The notes beneath the pieces are model-generated. The model searched no databases. It was given only the letters and a program-made list of their open reading frames with translations, and was not told where the DNA came from. Of a stretch of 64,000 nucleotides of DNA, positions 27,688-35,579 are shown in pieces. Positions within the stretch are counted from its first letter, which is position 1, and each line of letters opens with the position of its first letter. The DNA is taken from positions 1 through 64,000 of the forward strand of contig JAFODQ010000001.1 of assembly GCA_017380615.1 (NCBI GenBank), given 5' to 3'. The position numbers and the translations under genes are program-made. This stretch comes from Clostridia bacterium (lineage in GTDB: Bacteria > Bacillota > Clostridia > Oscillospirales > Acutalibacteraceae).

Positions 27688-27951
27688 ACACAATATCTCC
27701 GTGAAAAAATAGTCTGATAACTACATTATGTGCTTTTTGAAAGAAATAGTCAACAAATAATTACAAAATGATAATTTTTATAGGGGGAAATGGCTCTGAA
27801 AAGTTACAGATTGTAATTTCTGCACTTTAAACAAATCACCATAGCAGAAATTTAGAAACTATTCGACAAAAAACACTATAAGTGTCGGAAAACTTGATAT
27901 ACTGTTCATAACCCTTGTGAAATTTACACAAAAAGCATAAAAGTATTTTAT

Positions 27952-27979
27952 TTGACTTTTAGAGATAGTGGGGTATAAT
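27952..27979 (+). promoter_or_regulatory. Promoter of the 3D/G5 cell-wall gene
   Basis: TTGACT (27952-27957), 16 bases, perfect TATAAT (27974-27979). It predicts a start near 27986, giving a ~168-base 5' leader. Confidence 0.8.
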
Positions 27980-27985
27980 ACCCTT

Positions 27986-28150
27986 TGCCATAGGATAACT
28001 GCGGCATTTTTGCCATCAGTAATGCATCGAGAAGTGGCGTTTTCGGTGTGCTATTGCTGACAAAACTGCCTACAACGGCATCATCTGAAGACCCGATATT
28101 GAAAGGAACGGGAGTCAGCTTCATTTGTTGCTTTGTCCAAGGAGATTTAT
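27986..28150 (+). promoter_or_regulatory. Structured 5' leader of the 3D/G5 gene (unassigned)
   Basis: The leader can form ACTG-C-GGCA/TGCC-AT-CAGT (28008-28030) and a closed module in which GCTGAC (28056-28061) pairs with GTCAGC (28114-28119), enclosing GCC/GGC and CCCG/CGGG hairpins. It does not match riboswitch consensus patterns I can recall. The rest of the 27694-27951 stretch upstream is AT-rich and shows no gene. Confidence 0.5.
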
Positions 28151-28153
28151 ACC

Positions 28154-29422
28154 ATGACAGTTAGAAAAATAGGCGAAACGGCAGTGCCATCGCTCTTCAA
28201 AAGAGTTTCTCTTTTGATAATGGCGATATTATTCTTCGTTTCAGTCACAGCCTTCGCCGTGCCATCTGTAATGTACAATGTTACAATCTATGATGGCGAC
28301 AATACGATTGTTGTTACAACTGCTCAGCGTGATGCAGAAAAGATTCTTGAGAGTCAGGGCATCACAGTTAACGAAGCTTACGGAGACAGCGTGAGCTTTG
28401 CAAACTTTGACGGTGAGAGCGACAGCGTAATTATTATCAAGCGTGGAGTCAAGGTTTCAATTGTTAACTTTGACGGTACAACACACACTATACACACTTC
28501 AGGCACAGTTCGCGATGCTATCAACCTTGCAGGTGTAAAGCTTGCTAAGGGCACAGCACTTAACTTCTCTGCAGACAGCCTTCTTGAAGATGGTATGGTA
28601 ATCGAAATTTACGATATTTTCAATGTAAATATCACAGCAGACGGCAAGACCGTCAACAAAACAATTTCAGGCAAAACTGTTGAACACGCAGTTCTTGCAG
28701 CAGGAATCACTCTCGGTGAGAATGATTTCACAAAGCCTGCACTTGATTCAAAGCTCACAGAAGGTGCTTCAATTGAGGTTTTCAGAGTGAAGCTTGTTGA
28801 AAGGGTCGCAGACGAAGAGGTTGAATACGGTACTGACTATGAATATTCAGATTCACAGTATATCGACCAGCGCACTCTCCTCAAGGCAGGTACAAAGGGT
28901 GCAAAGACAGTTGTGTATGAAGATTGCTATGTAAACGGCAAGCTTTCAACATCAACTGCACTTTCAGAAACAATTTACAAAGAGCCCGTTAACCAGCTCG
29001 TAAGAAAAGGCACAAAGGATCGTCCTGTGGCAATACAGACATACCCCACAAGCCTTCCGGTTGGTGAGCCAATCAGTGAGATGGCAAATCCGGAATATCT
29101 CACACTCGGCACAGACGGTGTTCCTGTTTCTTATTCAAAAATCATCAATGCAAAGGCAACAGCTTATTGCATCCCCGGTGGCATAACCTCAACAGGCAAA
29201 AGAGCACAGACAGGTTATATTGCCGTTGACCCCAAGGAAATTCCTTACGGAACTGAAATGTACATTGTTTCAGCAGACGGAAGATATGTTTACGGTTACT
29301 GCATCGCAGCAGACACAGGCAGCTATATTTATGATGTTGACTGGACTGTTGACTTGTTCATGAACTCTGAACAGCAGTGTGTAAACTGGGGTAGAAGAGA
29401 TATTATTATATATGTTCTCTGA
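28154..29422 (+). CDS. Secreted cell-wall protein with DUF348, G5 and 3D domains (YabE/YocH-like)
   Basis: ~422 residues from ATG 28154, which follows AAGGAG (28138-28143). One N-terminal hydrophobic segment (RVSLLIMAILFFVSVTAFAV, residues ~19-38) acts as signal or anchor. Three DUF348 repeats follow (~45-180: MYNVTIYDG, VKVSIVNFDG, FNVNITADG). A G5 domain follows (~210-290: VERVADEEVEYG and KAGTKGAKTVVYEDCYVNGK). The C-terminal 3D domain (~330-422) has AKATAYCIPGG, DPKEIPYGTEMYI and AADTGSYIYD with the three catalytic aspartates. Such proteins are peptidoglycan lytic or remodelling enzymes. Expression is preceded by a structured leader. Confidence 0.92.
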   Translation: MTVRKIGETAVPSLFKRVSLLIMAILFFVSVTAFAVPSVMYNVTIYDGDNTIVVTTAQRDAEKILESQGITVNEAYGDSVSFANFDGESDSVIIIKRGVKVSIVNFDGTTHTIHTSGTVRDAINLAGVKLAKGTALNFSADSLLEDGMVIEIYDIFNVNITADGKTVNKTISGKTVEHAVLAAGITLGENDFTKPALDSKLTEGASIEVFRVKLVERVADEEVEYGTDYEYSDSQYIDQRTLLKAGTKGAKTVVYEDCYVNGKLSTSTALSETIYKEPVNQLVRKGTKDRPVAIQTYPTSLPVGEPISEMANPEYLTLGTDGVPVSYSKIINAKATAYCIPGGITSTGKRAQTGYIAVDPKEIPYGTEMYIVSADGRYVYGYCIAADTGSYIYDVDWTVDLFMNSEQQCVNWGRRDIIIYVL

Positions 29423-29429
29423 GAGTAAC

Positions 29430-29465
29430 AAAGAGTGATGGATTCCTCCATCACTCTTTTTCTTT
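29430..29465. terminator. Terminator between the 3D/G5 gene and comF
   Basis: AAAGAGTGATGGA / TCCATCACTCTTT with a T-run on the plus strand. The comF stop codon lies inside the stem, and the genes converge. Confidence 0.88.
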
Positions 29466-30191
29466 TTTGTCATCTTCCGGTATTTTGTTTTTTGTGCCGA
29501 TGCAGGCTGTAACGCAGCGCACCTCGGCACAGCCCTCGTAAAGAAGAGCTTTTGCGCATTCATCAAGGGTGGCGCCGGTGGTTTTGATATCATCAACAAT
29601 AAGAATTCTTGTATCGGAAACATCAATGCCGGCTTTCTTGTTGAAGCTCAAAGCACCCATAAGATTTCCCGTTCTGTAAACACCACGGAGAATGTGCTGG
29701 GATTTTGTGCTGTAATCCTTGTTGATTAAAGGGTAGCAGGGTATGCTCAGGTTTTTTGAGATTTCCTCTGCAAGAGCCTGTGCCTGATTGTAGCCTCTTT
29801 GCTTTATGTCGCTTTGATGCATGGGCACATAAGTGATGTAGTCAAACTCCAGCTCCTTGTATCTTTCCTTCGTGCACTCACTCATATCCTCTGCAAGGCG
29901 TGTGAGAATATTTGGATTTATTTTGTGCTTGAGGTGAATAACAGCCTTCTGTGGTGCGCCCTCGTAGTAATATGGGGCACAAATGCTTTCGAAGAAGTGT
30001 TTTCTTTCCTTGTGGTTGAAAAGTGTTTTATTGCACCCACAGTTGTTGCAGATTTCACCCTCAATTCTATGGATATCATCTGCACATCGGGAGCAGATTT
30101 CATCACGGACATCGCAAACTCTGTTACAAAACCTGCATCTTTTGGTGAAAATGCAGGATGCAAGAAAATCAATAGTATTTCTGAAAGTCAT
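29451..30191 (-). CDS. comF: ComF-family amidophosphoribosyltransferase-like protein
   Basis: 246 residues. An N-terminal zinc ribbon has three Cys pairs (CRFCNRVC, CSRCADD, CNNCGCN; residues ~17-55). The C-terminal phosphoribosyltransferase fold has the PRPP loop ILIVDDIKTTGATL near residue 200, plus RGYNQAQALAEEI near residue 135. In naturally competent bacteria ComF helps single-stranded DNA handling after uptake. It starts three bases after the recD2 stop, so the two are an operon. Its stop lies within a terminator stem. Confidence 0.92.
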   Translation of the reverse strand: MTFRNTIDFLASCIFTKRCRFCNRVCDVRDEICSRCADDIHRIEGEICNNCGCNKTLFNHKERKHFFESICAPYYYEGAPQKAVIHLKHKINPNILTRLAEDMSECTKERYKELEFDYITYVPMHQSDIKQRGYNQAQALAEEISKNLSIPCYPLINKDYSTKSQHILRGVYRTGNLMGALSFNKKAGIDVSDTRILIVDDIKTTGATLDECAKALLYEGCAEVRCVTACIGTKNKIPEDDKKEKE

Positions 30192-30194
30192 AAC

Positions 30195-32390
30195 TTAATC
30201 CTTGAGAAAATGGGCAAGTGCTGAATAGCGCTTTGCCTTTTTATCATTTTCGGTCATAAACTCAATCATCTGTGCACTACCCACTGTGATGAGCATATCC
30301 TTTGCACGGGTAACAGCAGTGTAAAGAAGGTTTCTGTATGCAAGATTCGGCACTATGCCGATTGCAGGAAAAATAACAGCCTTGAATTCACTACCCTGAC
30401 TTTTGTGCACGGTTATGGCGTAGGCAAGCTCCAGCTCACTTAAATATTCACCCGGAATTTGTGCAACTCGCCCGTCAAAGCTGACAGTTACCACACCACT
30501 TTGCAGATTGATTGATGTAAGAATTCCGATATCTCCGTTGAAAATACCGGTGCCCTTGTCATTTTCAGATGTCCATTCAATGTTATAGTTGTTTTTTATC
30601 TGCATAACCTTGTCGCCCTCACGGAAAATACGTCCCGCAACAGTGATTTGTTTTTTATCCTCGTGGGATGGGTTGAGAGCTTCCTGCAAAAGACGGTTAA
30701 GGTTGTTTGTGCCCGAATCACCTTTTTTGGATGGTGTGATTACCTGAATATCGAGAAATGGATCCCACTTATATGCTGTGGGAAGCCTTTGTGAGCACAA
30801 ATCGGAAACGGTCTGTGCAGTGGAAGTGGCAGTTGGCCTTTCCATGTGGAAGAAATCTGTATTGTCATTGTTAAGGTCAGGCATTTCACCTGCCACAATT
30901 TTGTGAGCGTTTCTTATGATTTTGCTTTCCATTGCCTGACGGAAAACCTGCGAAAGGCAAACAACAGGGAGCATTTGCGAGGAAATTAAATCCTGCAGAA
31001 CGTTTCCTGCACCAACGGGTGGCAGCTGATCGCTGTCTCCCACAAGAATCAGTCTGCAGCCCAATGGCAGCGCCTGAAGGAGGCTTGAAAAAAGATTTAT
31101 ATCAACCATTGAGAGCTCATCAAGAATAAGGGCGTTGCAATCAAGCGGGTTGTTTGCATTTCTTCGGAAAACAGGACGGTCATCCTCATCCCATTCAACC
31201 TCAAGAAGACGGTGAATGGTCTTTGCCTCCATTCCCGTGACCTCGCTCATTCTTTTTGCTGCTCTGCCCGTGGGGGCGGCAAGGGAGATATCAAGATTCT
31301 GCCTTTCAAAAATGCTGATGATTCCCTTGATTGTTGTGGTTTTACCGGTGCCGGGTCCGCCTGTAAGAACAAGAAGGCCCTTTCTTGCTGCGGTTGCAAT
31401 TGCTGTGCGTTGCTGCGTTTCGTATGTAATACCGTTTTTCTTTTCGGTAAAATCAATCCAGTCTGCAAGCTGCGGGGCAGATGGTGGAGGGAAATTTGCG
31501 ATAACATTTATTCTCTCTGCGATTTTCTTTTCTGCCAGATATGCAGAGGGGAGAAACACAAATGCTTTTCCGTCCATTTCGCACTCCTTAAGCTGTGCAG
31601 TGCTCACAAGCGAATCAATAGCAATGTCAATATCATCCTGTGGCACATTCAGAAGCTCGCTTGAAGGCTTGAGAAGCTTTTCTCGGGGAATGCAGGTGTG
31701 CCCTCTGTTTGTGCTGTTGTATCTCATAACATGAAGAATACCCTCTCTGATTCTGAAATCAGGAAGAGGCTTTCTGGGAAGCTTTTCTTCCACGAGCTCT
31801 GCTCGCTCAAAGCTGATTCCGAGACCCAAAGCACAAAGACAATATGGATTTTCCTCAACCTTTTCCACAGCATTTATTCCAAGCTTTTTGAAGATTCTTA
31901 CACACTCTGCAGGGGTGAAATCGTATTTTTCCAGACCAAGCATAATTGTACGCAGTGCAGTCTGCTTTTTAAATTCCTCGCTGATAGCCTTTGCCTGGTC
32001 CTCAGAGATTCCCTTTATGCCGGAAAGTCTCTGGTGCTCGTTTTCGATAACATAAAGTGTGTCTGCACCGAATTTCTCGACAATGCTCATTGCCTTTTTC
32101 GGTCCCACGCCTCTTATGACACCAGAGGCAAGGTATTTGTAAATCTGCTCACTTGTTTCGGGCATAGCTCTGCTGAAGGCAGACACCTTGAACTGCCTGC
32201 CAAAGGATGGATGCATGGTGAAATTGCCGGTAAGAGTCACGGTTTCGCCTGCGTTTATGTCGGGCATAACACCCACTGCTGTGAGCAGCTGTTCATCTAC
32301 TGAGAGGTCAATAACTGTCCAGCCGTTTGATTCGTTACGGAAGGTGATGTCCTCAACGACTCCCGTTACCTTTTCTTCTTCGTAGTCCAT
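30195..32390 (-). CDS. recD2: ATP-dependent RecD2-type helicase
   Basis: 731-residue 5'-3' DNA helicase of superfamily 1B acting without RecBC. The N-terminal OB fold starts GVVEDITFRNESNGWTVI and is followed by helix-hairpin-helix repeats (ASGVIRGVGPKKA, LSGIKGISEDQA; residues ~85-140). Helicase motif I is LTGGPGTGKTTTIKG near residue 343. Motif II is LILDELSMVDI, followed by ILVGDSDQLPPVG, and the C-terminal AYAITVHKSQGSEF and YTAVTRAK are intact. It probably acts in repair or replication-fork processing, and is paired with comF. Promoter TTGATA-17-TATATT lies upstream. Confidence 0.95.
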   Translation of the reverse strand: MDYEEEKVTGVVEDITFRNESNGWTVIDLSVDEQLLTAVGVMPDINAGETVTLTGNFTMHPSFGRQFKVSAFSRAMPETSEQIYKYLASGVIRGVGPKKAMSIVEKFGADTLYVIENEHQRLSGIKGISEDQAKAISEEFKKQTALRTIMLGLEKYDFTPAECVRIFKKLGINAVEKVEENPYCLCALGLGISFERAELVEEKLPRKPLPDFRIREGILHVMRYNSTNRGHTCIPREKLLKPSSELLNVPQDDIDIAIDSLVSTAQLKECEMDGKAFVFLPSAYLAEKKIAERINVIANFPPPSAPQLADWIDFTEKKNGITYETQQRTAIATAARKGLLVLTGGPGTGKTTTIKGIISIFERQNLDISLAAPTGRAAKRMSEVTGMEAKTIHRLLEVEWDEDDRPVFRRNANNPLDCNALILDELSMVDINLFSSLLQALPLGCRLILVGDSDQLPPVGAGNVLQDLISSQMLPVVCLSQVFRQAMESKIIRNAHKIVAGEMPDLNNDNTDFFHMERPTATSTAQTVSDLCSQRLPTAYKWDPFLDIQVITPSKKGDSGTNNLNRLLQEALNPSHEDKKQITVAGRIFREGDKVMQIKNNYNIEWTSENDKGTGIFNGDIGILTSINLQSGVVTVSFDGRVAQIPGEYLSELELAYAITVHKSQGSEFKAVIFPAIGIVPNLAYRNLLYTAVTRAKDMLITVGSAQMIEFMTENDKKAKRYSALAHFLKD

Positions 32391-32407
32391 TACTTTCTCC
32401 TATGAAT

Positions 32408-32436
32408 AATATAATTTAATTCTACCATATTATCAA
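32408..32436 (-). promoter_or_regulatory. Candidate promoter of recD2-comF
   Basis: Minus strand TTGATA (32436-32431), 17 bases, TATATT (32413-32408), about 18 bases upstream of the start codon. Confidence 0.55.
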
Positions 32437-32478
32437 AATAATTGCATTATTTTTGTGCGAAATTTTTGACTTTTAAAA

Positions 32479-32507
32479 TTGAAATATAAGGGGCACTATG
32501 ATAAAAT
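32479..32507 (+). promoter_or_regulatory. Candidate promoter of the lacZ-GH78 operon
   Basis: TTGAAA (32479-32484), 17 bases, TAAAAT (32502-32507), 31 bases before the lacZ-type ATG. Confidence 0.6.
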
Positions 32508-32538
32508 TACTTTAATATGGATTCATAGGAGGATTTTT

Positions 32539-35500
32539 ATGAAATATATTCTCAACAAAACAAATCATTGCACATTCAAATCCTTTGAGGAGGGCAGATT
32601 AGCACCGAGAGCATATTGTATTCCACACTCAAAGCTCAAGGCTGCCAAGGCTGCAGATTACAAGACTGAGCGCTATAACAGTGATATGGTCACAATTCTC
32701 TCAGGGGAGTGGGATTTCAAGTATTACAAGAAGAAATCCAGAATGCCTTTAACAATTGATACATCAAAAATCAAGTTTGACAAAATCAGTGTTCCCTGCA
32801 CCTGGCAGAGAACAGGCTATGAAATTCCCGAATATATCAACACGCCTTATGGCTTTGATAATCGCAAATTCGGTGGCGAATGGGGTAAGGGTGTAAGACC
32901 ACCTGAGCTTCCTGAGGATTTCTCCTGCGGTGTTTACCGTAAGTTTATTAATATTCAGGATAAAACAAAGAGCTATGTTCTCACATTCCTTGGAATCACT
33001 CCTTGCGTTGATTTGTACATAAACGGCGTGTTTGTGGGCTTCGGTGAGGGCTCTCACAATTCCTATGAATTTGATGTTACTGATTATCTTATTGAAGGTG
33101 ACAACGAGATTGTTGCTGTTGTTTTCAAGTGGAGCATCGGCTCATATCTCGAAGCACAGGATATGTTCAGGGAAAACGGTATTTTCCGTGATGTGCTTCT
33201 TTACACCTATGAAAAATCATATATTAACGATTTCCAGGCAATTCCGGAGAAAAAGGGTAAGAAATACAACCTTAACATCAAGGCTGAGGTCAAGGGTGCA
33301 AAGGGCACAACAGTGAAGGTTGCTCTTTACGATGGCAAGGAGCTCCTTGCAGAGGGTGAGGCAGATGGCTCCAAAAACACAGCAATCAGCTTCAAAAAAC
33401 TTGATGTGGAGGAGTGGAGTGCTGAAATTCCAAGACTTTATGAGTTATACATCACCCTTTACAAGGGTAAGAAGGAAGTAATGTCCATTCGTCAGTATGT
33501 GGGCTTCAAGCACATTGAGATTGAAGGCACAACCTTCTTCTTCAACGGAAAGAAAATCAAGCTTAAGGGTGTTAATCATCACGATACTCACGAAACCAAG
33601 GGCTATTGTGAGGATTTCAAGGATCTGGAGCTTGATGTTCAGTTAATGAAGGATTTCAATGTTAACTGTGTGCGTACATCACACTATCCACCGGACCCGT
33701 TTTTCCTTGAGCTTTGCGACCATTATGGTCTCTATGTTGTTGACGAGGCAGATATTGAAACCCACGGACTCTGGAATCTTGATTGTCCCGAGGATATGAT
33801 AAGCCATGATTTGAAGTGGGCGCCACGCTATATGGACAGAGTCCGCAGAATGTATTTCCGCGACAGGACTCACACAAGCATTGTTATGTGGAGCCTTGGT
33901 AACGAATCAAAGGGCTATAAGTGTCACGATAAGTGCTATAAGATGCTTAAGGATCTTGGCACAGATATTCCTGTGCACTATGAAGGTGTAACACACACCA
34001 AGCGTCAGCACTATGATGTTTATTCACAGATGTACACCCATCAGGATGTGATGAAGAAAATCCAGAGGAGAAGAAATGGTAAATCCTTCAATGAGGTACC
34101 TTTCTTCCTTTGTGAATATTGTCACGCAATGGGTGTGGGTCCCGGTGCAATGGAAGAATATATGCAGCTGTTCTATTCAGATGATATTTTCCTTGGTGGC
34201 TGCATCTGGGAGTGGGCAGATCACACTGTAAGACATATTAATGATGGTTTCCCATGGGAATACACTTATGGTGGTGACCACGGCGAACCTCTTCACGACG
34301 GTTGCTTCTGTGTGGATGGTCTTTTCTATCCTGACCGTACACCTCACACAGGTGCACACAATATGAAAACGATTTACAGACCATTGAGAGCAACACGCCT
34401 TGCAGGTAACAAGCTTTCAATTCTCAACACAAATCGGTTCCTTTCCTCAAAGGGTATTGAGGTTTATTGGGAATATCAGGTGAATGGCGATGTTTCCTGC
34501 TGTGGCTCCTTTGACACAGATATTGCACCTGAAAAGGAGGCAACCTACAAGCTTGATTTGCCAAAGGTTGATTACGATAAAAACACATATCTGAATTTAA
34601 CATATCTTAAGGGTGATTTTGAGGTTGCCACAGAGCAGCTTACCCTTTCCGAAGCACAGTTTCCACAGCCTGTCATTGAATCAGGAAGGATTTCAATGAG
34701 CTCAGATGGTGAGGTTATCGCTGTTAAATATCAGGGTGGTGGCATTGAGTTTTCTGAAGAAACAGGTGAGGTACTGTCCTTCAAGGCAAACGGTGTTTCT
34801 GTAATGAATAAAGCACCCGTATCACACAAGGGCTTCCTTCTCAATTTTGTCAGAGCATATATTGACAATGACCGTCAGGACGAAGCAGGGTGGGATGAGC
34901 ACAACCTGAGAAATCCGAAAATTGTGCTTGAGGATCTGAGCGCAGAGGTGAAATCAGGCGTTGCATCCGTAAGTGAATATTTCACGGTTTATGGTAAAGA
35001 GGACGTTCTCTTTAATGCTAATGTTCTTTACATCATAGGTGCAAACGGTGTGCTTGATATTGAGGTTTGTGTTGCTCCCGTTAAGGAAAGCACAGAGCAG
35101 ATTTATGATATTCCCCGTGTGGGTCTCACCTTCGAAGCGGATAAGAGATTCAGTGCAATCGAATATTTCGGCAGAGGCGAGAAAGAGAATTTCTGCGATT
35201 TCAATGCCCATGCTCCTGTGGGTCGTTATAAATCAACTGTTGCAGAACAGTATGAGCCATATATCAGACCACAGGATAATATGAATCATTCCGATGTTTC
35301 ATATCTCAAGCTTATGAGTGACAAGGGCGAGACAGTTTACATTTCTTCCGACAGAAGATTTAATTTCAATGTTCACAACTTCACACAGGAAACACTCTTC
35401 AATGCAAACCACAGAGAGGATATCGTGGATGAAAAGACAACATTCGTTACTCTCGATGGCTTCACAAGAGGTACAGGCACAGGCTCATGTGGCCCTCGTA

Positions 35501-35577
35501 CGCTTCCTGAATATTGCATTGATGCATCAAAGGAGCTTACCTTCAACTTTGTTATAACAGCTGAAAAGGTGGATTAA
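32539..35577 (+). CDS. lacZ: Beta-galactosidase, GH2 (LacZ type)
   Basis: ~1012 residues from ATG 32539, after AGGAGG. All LacZ domains are present: sugar-binding domain (~50-220, with PCTWQRTGYEIPEY), Ig domain, TIM barrel (~330-640), Ig domain, and C-terminal small-chain domain (~725-1010). The acid/base Glu is in VMWSLGNESKG near residue 454. The nucleophile Glu is in FFLCEYCHAMGVG near residue 525. There is no signal peptide, so it hydrolyses imported beta-galactosides. It is followed two bases later by the GNAT-GH78 gene, whose ribosome site lies inside this gene, suggesting joint action on a galactose- and rhamnose-bearing glycan. Confidence 0.95.
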   Translation: MKYILNKTNHCTFKSFEEGRLAPRAYCIPHSKLKAAKAADYKTERYNSDMVTILSGEWDFKYYKKKSRMPLTIDTSKIKFDKISVPCTWQRTGYEIPEYINTPYGFDNRKFGGEWGKGVRPPELPEDFSCGVYRKFINIQDKTKSYVLTFLGITPCVDLYINGVFVGFGEGSHNSYEFDVTDYLIEGDNEIVAVVFKWSIGSYLEAQDMFRENGIFRDVLLYTYEKSYINDFQAIPEKKGKKYNLNIKAEVKGAKGTTVKVALYDGKELLAEGEADGSKNTAISFKKLDVEEWSAEIPRLYELYITLYKGKKEVMSIRQYVGFKHIEIEGTTFFFNGKKIKLKGVNHHDTHETKGYCEDFKDLELDVQLMKDFNVNCVRTSHYPPDPFFLELCDHYGLYVVDEADIETHGLWNLDCPEDMISHDLKWAPRYMDRVRRMYFRDRTHTSIVMWSLGNESKGYKCHDKCYKMLKDLGTDIPVHYEGVTHTKRQHYDVYSQMYTHQDVMKKIQRRRNGKSFNEVPFFLCEYCHAMGVGPGAMEEYMQLFYSDDIFLGGCIWEWADHTVRHINDGFPWEYTYGGDHGEPLHDGCFCVDGLFYPDRTPHTGAHNMKTIYRPLRATRLAGNKLSILNTNRFLSSKGIEVYWEYQVNGDVSCCGSFDTDIAPEKEATYKLDLPKVDYDKNTYLNLTYLKGDFEVATEQLTLSEAQFPQPVIESGRISMSSDGEVIAVKYQGGGIEFSEETGEVLSFKANGVSVMNKAPVSHKGFLLNFVRAYIDNDRQDEAGWDEHNLRNPKIVLEDLSAEVKSGVASVSEYFTVYGKEDVLFNANVLYIIGANGVLDIEVCVAPVKESTEQIYDIPRVGLTFEADKRFSAIEYFGRGEKENFCDFNAHAPVGRYKSTVAEQYEPYIRPQDNMNHSDVSYLKLMSDKGETVYISSDRRFNFNVHNFTQETLFNANHREDIVDEKTTFVTLDGFTRGTGTGSCGPRTLPEYCIDASKELTFNFVITAEKVD

Positions 35578-35579
35578 TT

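Noticed and set aside
27986..28150. c-di-AMP (ydaO) or cobalamin riboswitch
   Set aside because: The conserved blocks that I recall for these classes are not visible in the leader, so it is reported only as an unassigned structured leader.
29430..29465. Hairpin as a regulatory element of comF
   Set aside because: It lies at the 3' ends of two convergent genes and has a T-run; the comF stop is inside the stem. It is a terminator.
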